Assembly (NCBI GenBank): GCA_023404805.1 | Contig: JAEYAL010000019.1 | Location: 1-10,832, forward strand | From: Actinomycetes bacterium | GTDB taxonomy: Bacteria; Actinomycetota; Thermoleophilia; Solirubrobacterales; Solirubrobacteraceae | Length of the DNA: 10,832 nt | Direction of reading: 5' to 3' | In this document: in pieces, positions 7,149-10,832 of the stretch | Position numbering within the stretch: position 1 is the stretch's first letter | Layout of the letters: each line of letters starts with the position of its first letter | The notes under the pieces: model-generated | Database searches by the model: none | Told to the model about the DNA's origin: nothing | What the model saw: the letters and a program-made list of their open reading frames with translations, nothing else | Translations under genes and position numbers: made by a program

Positions 7149-7178
7149 AGAAAGCCCCTGCTTTCGCAGGGGCTTTCT
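7149..7178 (-). terminator. Intrinsic terminator of tRNA-Arg
   Basis: AGAAAGCCCCTGC (7149-7161) pairs perfectly with 7166-7178 around the loop TTTC, a 13 bp stem. It begins five bases after the 3' end of the tRNA. On the - strand it is followed by TTGTTGTG, a weak T-rich tail. It would end the tRNA transcript and insulate the ELWxxDGT gene from readthrough. Its core resembles the terminator at 4037-4068. Confidence 0.8.
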
Positions 7179-7182
7179 GCCA

Positions 7183-7256
<74 letters not shown>

Positions 7257-7266
7257 AGGACGGGGA

Positions 7267-7272
7267 ACAATA
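7267..7272 (-). promoter_or_regulatory. Possible -10 element for tRNA-Arg
   Basis: TATTGT (4 of 6 matches to TATAAT) lies 11-16 bases upstream of the tRNA 5' end. A poor -35 candidate, ACGACG (7296-7291), sits 18 bases further upstream. Readthrough from the LamG gene is the alternative. Confidence 0.3.
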
Positions 7273-7303
7273 GCGCGGCGTTCGGTTTGGCGTCGTGCCG
7301 GGC

Positions 7304-9154
7304 CTACTTCGACCTCAGCGCCCCGAGCGCGCAGAGCTTGCACCCGGTGAGGGCCGCTGTGGCCATCGGCAGCTGGGTGGCGGGGACGGCGCCGCCGGCG
7401 ATCTGGATGGGGGCGGCGGCGAGGCCGTTGATGAGGGCGGTGACGGCTTCGTCCATGGCCTGGGTGGCCTTCTGGTTGGCGGCGTCGCGCTGCTGCTCGA
7501 TCTTCTTGGCCTCCTTGTCGAGCTTGGCGGCCTTGGCTTTGAGGTCCTCCTGTTCCTTGCGCTCCTTGTCGGTCAGGCCGCCCTTGAGGTTCTGGGTGAT
7601 CTGGCGCTCCGTTTCGCTGAGCTTCTTCAGGACGTTGGAGATCAGCTCCTGCGACTGGGTGTAGATGCTCATCGCCTGCTGGAGGCGCTGCTGATCTAGC
7701 TCGGCCAGCTCGCTGGCGCTCTCGAGCGCTGCGGCCTGCACGGCGATGGCGGCCTTGGCGACGTCCTTCTTCGTCATCGCGGCCGTGGCCTGGCCGTCGA
7801 CCGGGAACTGCAGCGTCGCCTTGCCGTCGGCGCCGGCGATCCCGACCGCGGGCGGCAGCACGACCTGCTGGACCTTGACCTTGCCGCCCTGCTTCTTCTC
7901 GAGGGCGATCGTCGCTGCCGCCTCGACCACCTGGCCGGGGCCGGCCGCTGGCACCTCGGCGGTGATGCCGTACTTCATCGCCTCGAGCCGGGCCTGGACC
8001 TTCTTGTCGGCCTGGACGGCTTCGATCTGCTTCTTCGAGAGCTGCTTCTGCGTCTCAGCCGCACTCACCTGGCTCGCGCCCGCCGCAGCCTTCATCGCGC
8101 CGAGCGCCGCCTGCTGCGCCTCAGCGAGCGCTGCCCTCAGCGACTCCTTCGCCGCCTGTTTCGATGCGCCCGCGACGCCACCCGCCGCGGCCGCCAGCTG
8201 CTCGGCCGCCACCGGCTTCGTCGGCTTGACCGCCGCGGCTACCGGCCCCGGCTCGGTGACCGGTGCAGGCGTCGTCGGGGCGGGCGTGGTCGGCACCGGG
8301 ACCAGCGACTCGTCCGACACCAGCAGCGGCCCCGACGCACCAGGCGGCGCTGCCGCGAGCCGCGCCAGCTCCGAGGCCGACAGCGCGCGGTCGTAGAGCC
8401 GCACGTCGTCGATCGGGCCGGGCCAGTCGTCGGCGTTCGCGCCGAGCGCGCAGCCTGCCTCCGCGTAGCCGTCGACATAGAACGTGCTGCCGCCGCCCAG
8501 CGCGTACTTCAGCGCCCCGAATCCGGGGACCGGGGCACCGACGAGGACGCCGTCGACGTAGAGCCGCGCGGCGCTCCCGTCGTAGGTGCCGGCGATCAGG
8601 TGCCACTGGTTGTTGAAGACGGCGGCGTCGGCCGGCGCCGCCGTCAGCGACGGCGTGCCCCCGGCGCCCGACCGCGTGTAGAACCGCAGCCCGGCCTTGC
8701 CTGCCGGGTCGCCGCCGCTCGGCGGGTAGCCGGAGTAGATCGCGAACGTCGACCCGCCGCAGGTGAGGCCGTCGTCGCCGCGCCCGGCGATGTAGCGCAG
8801 CGTGCCTGGGTTGCCGTTCTGCTTGATCCAGACGAGCAGCGTCACCTGCGCCGGCGCGAGGACCGGCGACACGATCTGCAGCGGCGTGAGGTTCGTGCCG
8901 AGGGTCGCGCCGGTGCCGAACAGCGATGGCGTGCCGAGGTGGACCGAGCCCACCGGCGCCTTCAGCGCGAGGCCGTTGCCGGACACATCCGGGGTGACGT
9001 CGCTGGCGCCGTCTTCGTAGCTGCCGTCGAGCGGCCACTGCCCCAGAAGCGTCGGTGCCGCGTGGGCCGCCGGCGCCAGTCCGGCCGCGACGAGCGCGGC
9101 GCCCGCCGCGAGCCCTCCGGCGAGCCTCTTGATCGACCGTCGCATCGCGCTCAC
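7304..9154 (-). CDS. Secreted LamG-domain protein with Ala-rich coiled-coil tail
   Basis: A 616-residue exported protein of unknown function. Residues 1-33 are a signal peptide (twin Arg near the start, ending AHA). Residues about 35-270 form a LamG/concanavalin-A-like jelly roll. Supporting motifs are GQWPLDGSYEDGA, VTLLVWIK, WHLIAGTYDGSAARLYVDGV and PIDDVRLYDRALSASELA, typical of carbohydrate- or ligand-binding LamG domains. C132 and C235 may form a disulfide. A Pro/Thr/Ala linker (about 283-318) leads to Ala/Lys/Gln-rich helix (318-395), a short beta-prone stretch (396-460) and a strongly charged coiled coil (462-575). A hydrophobic Gly/Ala segment follows, and the protein ends GCKLC plus eight residues. 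The start is the GTG at 9154, with GGGAG ten bases upstream; ATG at 9145 is possible. No LPxTG sorting signal is seen. The long helical tail suggests a stalk, oligomer or wall-associated fibre, but that is inference. Confidence 0.88.
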   Translation of the reverse strand: MSAMRRSIKRLAGGLAAGAALVAAGLAPAAHAAPTLLGQWPLDGSYEDGASDVTPDVSGNGLALKAPVGSVHLGTPSLFGTGATLGTNLTPLQIVSPVLAPAQVTLLVWIKQNGNPGTLRYIAGRGDDGLTCGGSTFAIYSGYPPSGGDPAGKAGLRFYTRSGAGGTPSLTAAPADAAVFNNQWHLIAGTYDGSAARLYVDGVLVGAPVPGFGALKYALGGGSTFYVDGYAEAGCALGANADDWPGPIDDVRLYDRALSASELARLAAAPPGASGPLLVSDESLVPVPTTPAPTTPAPVTEPGPVAAAVKPTKPVAAEQLAAAAGGVAGASKQAAKESLRAALAEAQQAALGAMKAAAGASQVSAAETQKQLSKKQIEAVQADKKVQARLEAMKYGITAEVPAAGPGQVVEAAATIALEKKQGGKVKVQQVVLPPAVGIAGADGKATLQFPVDGQATAAMTKKDVAKAAIAVQAAALESASELAELDQQRLQQAMSIYTQSQELISNVLKKLSETERQITQNLKGGLTDKERKEQEDLKAKAAKLDKEAKKIEQQRDAANQKATQAMDEAVTALINGLAAAPIQIAGGAVPATQLPMATAALTGCKLCALGALRSK

Positions 9155-9327
9155 GGGCGCCAGACTCCCACAACGACGGGCGTTTCTCCACTCCGGCTGG
9201 CGCGAACCTAACGTGGTTCGGTCACCGGCGGCTGGCTCGCCAGGGCCCGGCCTCTCCAGTGTCTCGCGCGCCTACGACTCTGAACGCTCCCGCCACTCGC
9301 GCCGCCGCCGGCCGCGGCTGCGGGCCT
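9155..9327 (-). other. Leader region of the LamG gene
   Basis: This 173-base gap separates two - strand genes. It holds the LamG ribosome site GGGAG (9169-9165, ten bases before the GTG) and a TANNNT element, TAGGTT (9210-9205), about 50 bases upstream of the start. I found no convincing -35 and no terminator for the small membrane-protein gene. The gap contains no credible coding sequence. Confidence 0.35.
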
Positions 9328-9651
9328 CTAGAACCGCGGCGAGTAGCCCATCCGAGACCAGAGCGCGCCTATCCAGAGCAGGACGAGCGCCATCGACACG
9401 GTTCCGACGCCTGCGAACGCGAGCGCGAAGGCGGCCACCAGCAGCGCAGCCATCGCCAGCACGAAGCGCAGGGTGACCGGTCTGGGCTTGGATCGGGTGG
9501 TCGTGGTCGCTTCGCCTCCGCCTGCCCGCCTGTCACGCACGCGGAGGAGCAATCCGAGAGCGATCGGCGACAACACGAACGCCAGGATGAGGACCGGCCC
9601 AAGCCAAGCCGGACCGCCTCCCTCTCCGTTGCCCAATCCGATGAACGTCAC
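9328..9651 (-). CDS. Small membrane protein, hypothetical
   Basis: A 107-residue protein I do not recognise. A hydrophobic helix (about residues 16-36, GPVLILAFVLSPIALGLLL) is followed by a short polar Arg/Thr loop (RVRDRR...TTTTRSKPRP). Two further hydrophobic helices follow, LRFVLAMAALLVAAFALAFAG and VSMALVLLWIGALW, then a short polar end, SRMGYSPRF. Clear alternation of apolar and basic segments supports a real three-helix inner-membrane protein; by the positive-inside rule the loop is cytoplasmic. No ATG is available. GTG at 9651 is preferred because TACGCT lies 7 bases upstream, as in a leaderless promoter; TTG at 9654 is the alternative. It diverges from the glycosylase-family gene across 117 bases. 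An overlapping + strand reading exists but lacks protein-like character. Confidence 0.6.
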   Translation of the reverse strand: MTFIGLGNGEGGGPAWLGPVLILAFVLSPIALGLLLRVRDRRAGGGEATTTTRSKPRPVTLRFVLAMAALLVAAFALAFAGVGTVSMALVLLWIGALWSRMGYSPRF

Positions 9652-9658
9652 CAAGGAA

Positions 9659-9687
9659 AGCGTAGCTCCGTCATGTGCCTACGTCGA
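9659..9687 (-). promoter_or_regulatory. Candidate leaderless promoter of the small membrane protein
   Basis: On the - strand TCGACG (9687-9682; 4 of 6 with TTGACA) is followed after 17 bases by TACGCT (9664-9659, TANNNT). The GTG start follows 7 bases later, so transcription would begin at or near the start codon. A dyad, CTCCGTC (9666-9672) with GACGGAG (9686-9692), overlaps this promoter and could be an operator. Confidence 0.4.
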
Positions 9688-9755
9688 CGGAGTGGACCGT
9701 GCACCGACGCTGTGGATCGCCTAGTTCCTGCGGCACGTGAACCGCCGCCCAGCGG

Positions 9756-9761
9756 TACCGT
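9756..9761 (+). promoter_or_regulatory. Candidate leaderless -10 of the glycosylase-family gene
   Basis: TACCGT (TANNNT) ends 7 bases before the GTG at 9769, and no Shine-Dalgarno is present. This arrangement is typical of leaderless actinobacterial genes. No good -35 is seen at 16-18 bases. Confidence 0.35.
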
Positions 9762-9768
9762 CAAGCTC

Positions 9769-10737
9769 GTGGCGGTGTTGGCGGAAGACGAGTGGCGGGC
9801 GCGTGAGGCGGCGCATCACGCCCGCGTCGACGCCCTGACCGCTGGGCACCTGGACCGCCGGCGGCGCGGCGAGAAGCACGTCGTCAACGACTTCCTGTTC
9901 GACTACTACGGCTTCTCACCCGCGAAGCTGCGGCGCTGGCACCCCGGGGTCGGCGTGGCGCTGGCTGGGGCGTCGAGCGACGACCGCGCCGGCTGGAAGT
10001 TCATGCGGGTCGCGGGCGCCGCCGACGTCGCAGACCACGCCGGGGCCCACAGCGCCGCCGACGCGCCGCTGCCTCCCGGCACCGTCGCCCTCGACGCCGC
10101 CGCCTTCCTCGCGGCGCGCGGCTCCGCCGTCGCGTTCGTCCGCGTGCTGCTCGCCCGGACCCTCGAGCGCCCGATGCAGACGGCCTGCTTCGGGCTGCAT
10201 GAGTGGGCGATGGTCTACCGGCAGCTGGAGGCCCGGCGGCACGAGAAATGGCCGCTGCGGCTCGGATCAGCGGGGACGGACGCCGTTCTCGAAGCCAGCA
10301 CGCTGCGCTGCACCCACTTCGACGCCACGCGCTTCTTCACGCCTGAGGGCCTCGCGCGCAACACGCAGGCGCCCGCGCGGGACACGATGGTCGACTTCGA
10401 GCAGCCCGGCTGCGTGCACGCGGGCATGGACGTCTACCGGTGGGCCTTCAAGCTCGCTCCGGCCGTGCCCAGCGAACTGATCGCCGACACGTTCGAGCTG
10501 GCGCTCCAGCTGCGGACGCTCGACATGCAGGCGTCGCCCTACGACCTCCGGGACCTGGGCTACGAGCCCGTGCCGATCGAGACACCCGAGGGCCGCAAGG
10601 AGTACGCGGCACGCCAGCGGGCGCTCGGCGAGCAGGCGAACGCTCTGCGCCGTCGGCTGCTCGACGCGCTCGAGCCGCTCGGGCCCGTCGCGCGCCAGCG
10701 GGCGACCGTGGAGCGCCCGGCGCTCGCGACGGCCTGA
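9769..10737 (+). CDS. Actinobacterial 3-methyladenine DNA glycosylase-family protein
   Basis: A 322-residue cytosolic protein of the actinobacterial family commonly annotated as 3-methyladenine DNA glycosylase. I recognise it from its conserved segments: EWRAREAAHHARVDA (8-22), GEKHVVNDFLFDYY (34-47), LRRWHPGVGVAL (54-65), FGLHEWAMVYR (141-151), PLRLGSAGTDAVLE (162-175), CTHFDATRFFTP (181-192), QPGCVHAGMDVYRWAFKLAPAVPSE (212-236) and ASPYDLRDLGYEP (255-267). The repair activity is carried over from annotation; I see neither a helix-hairpin-helix with catalytic Asp nor a classic AAG motif, so the biochemical role is uncertain. The many conserved His, Cys and Asp residues suggest a metal or active site. 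The GTG at 9769 fits the family N-terminus; the frame is open to 9259, but that stretch is low-complexity Arg-rich shadow. GTG at 9775 is a near alternative. It is monocistronic on the + strand, divergent from the small membrane protein. Confidence 0.85.
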   Translation: MAVLAEDEWRAREAAHHARVDALTAGHLDRRRRGEKHVVNDFLFDYYGFSPAKLRRWHPGVGVALAGASSDDRAGWKFMRVAGAADVADHAGAHSAADAPLPPGTVALDAAAFLAARGSAVAFVRVLLARTLERPMQTACFGLHEWAMVYRQLEARRHEKWPLRLGSAGTDAVLEASTLRCTHFDATRFFTPEGLARNTQAPARDTMVDFEQPGCVHAGMDVYRWAFKLAPAVPSELIADTFELALQLRTLDMQASPYDLRDLGYEPVPIETPEGRKEYAARQRALGEQANALRRRLLDALEPLGPVARQRATVERPALATA

Positions 10738-10795
10738 GGCGACATACGACGCGCAGACCGCTGAACTCCGCGGCGAGCTGGCGCGCCGCCCTGTG

Positions 10796-10819
10796 CAGGT
10801 TTGCAGCGCTGCAAACCTG
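10796..10819. promoter_or_regulatory. Perfect 24-base palindrome, probable operator
   Basis: CAGGTTTGCAGC (10796-10807) is followed directly by its exact reverse complement (10808-10819), with no central spacer. It begins 58 bases after the glycosylase-family stop. As RNA it could form a 10 bp stem with loop GCGC, but no T-run follows on either strand, so a terminator is less likely than a binding site for a dimeric repressor such as a TetR-type protein. The target gene would lie to the right, outside the window. Confidence 0.55.
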
Positions 10820-10832
10820 TCGGCCTGGCGCG

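Noticed and set aside
7746..9191. + strand frame 7746-8396 and - strand frame 8121-9191 overlapping the LamG gene
   Set aside because: The Ser/Ala/Cys-rich and Arg-rich translations mirror the LamG gene; neither shows a domain, though both are long.
9259..9768. 170-residue N-terminal extension of the glycosylase-family protein
   Set aside because: Low-complexity Arg/Ser/Glu-rich and antisense to the small membrane protein; family proteins begin near the EWR segment.

Overview
The window is very GC-rich with strong G/C third-position bias. It carries several Sec-secreted repeat proteins with Ig-like, P-like, Calx-beta and LamG modules, and a tRNA gene with no encoded CCA. These traits point to a high-GC actinobacterium, most likely the Thermoleophilia/Solirubrobacterales group (Solirubrobacter, Conexibacter and relatives). 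That placement is inferred from domain repertoire and composition; there is no marker-gene evidence.

Left part (1-3570, + strand): three genes overlap head to tail. They are the 3' end of a gene ending in an Ig-like tail, a 606-residue secreted protein (two P-like modules, Calx-beta, Ig-like tail), and a 526-residue 14-helix major facilitator exporter of the DHA2/EmrB-QacA type. The ATGA overlap, the 11-base overlap and internal ribosome sites imply one translationally coupled operon. A structured GC-rich spacer and a G-free C/A leader precede a 94-residue DUF4242 gene (3719-4003, +). A bidirectional hairpin terminator closes it.

Middle part (4079-7256, - strand): a 988-residue secreted ELWxxDGT-repeat protein with about 17 regularly spaced units and a C-terminal two-cysteine domain. 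A candidate operator of overlapping GCGCAAC half-sites lies upstream. Beyond that are a hairpin terminator and tRNA-Arg(ACG), both on the - strand.

Right part: a secreted LamG protein with a long Ala-rich coiled-coil tail (7304-9154, -) and a small membrane protein (9328-9651, -). The latter is divergent from a + strand gene of the actinobacterial family annotated as 3-methyladenine DNA glycosylase (9769-10737). Both divergent genes look leaderless. A perfect 24-base palindrome, probably an operator, sits near the right edge.

The window therefore mostly encodes cell-surface or exoproteome components. I see no CRISPR, transposase, integrase, phage or toxin gene, and no assembled defence or biosynthetic system. 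The least explained items are the LamG/coiled-coil protein, the coupling of a secreted multi-domain protein to an exporter, and the two operator-like palindromes.
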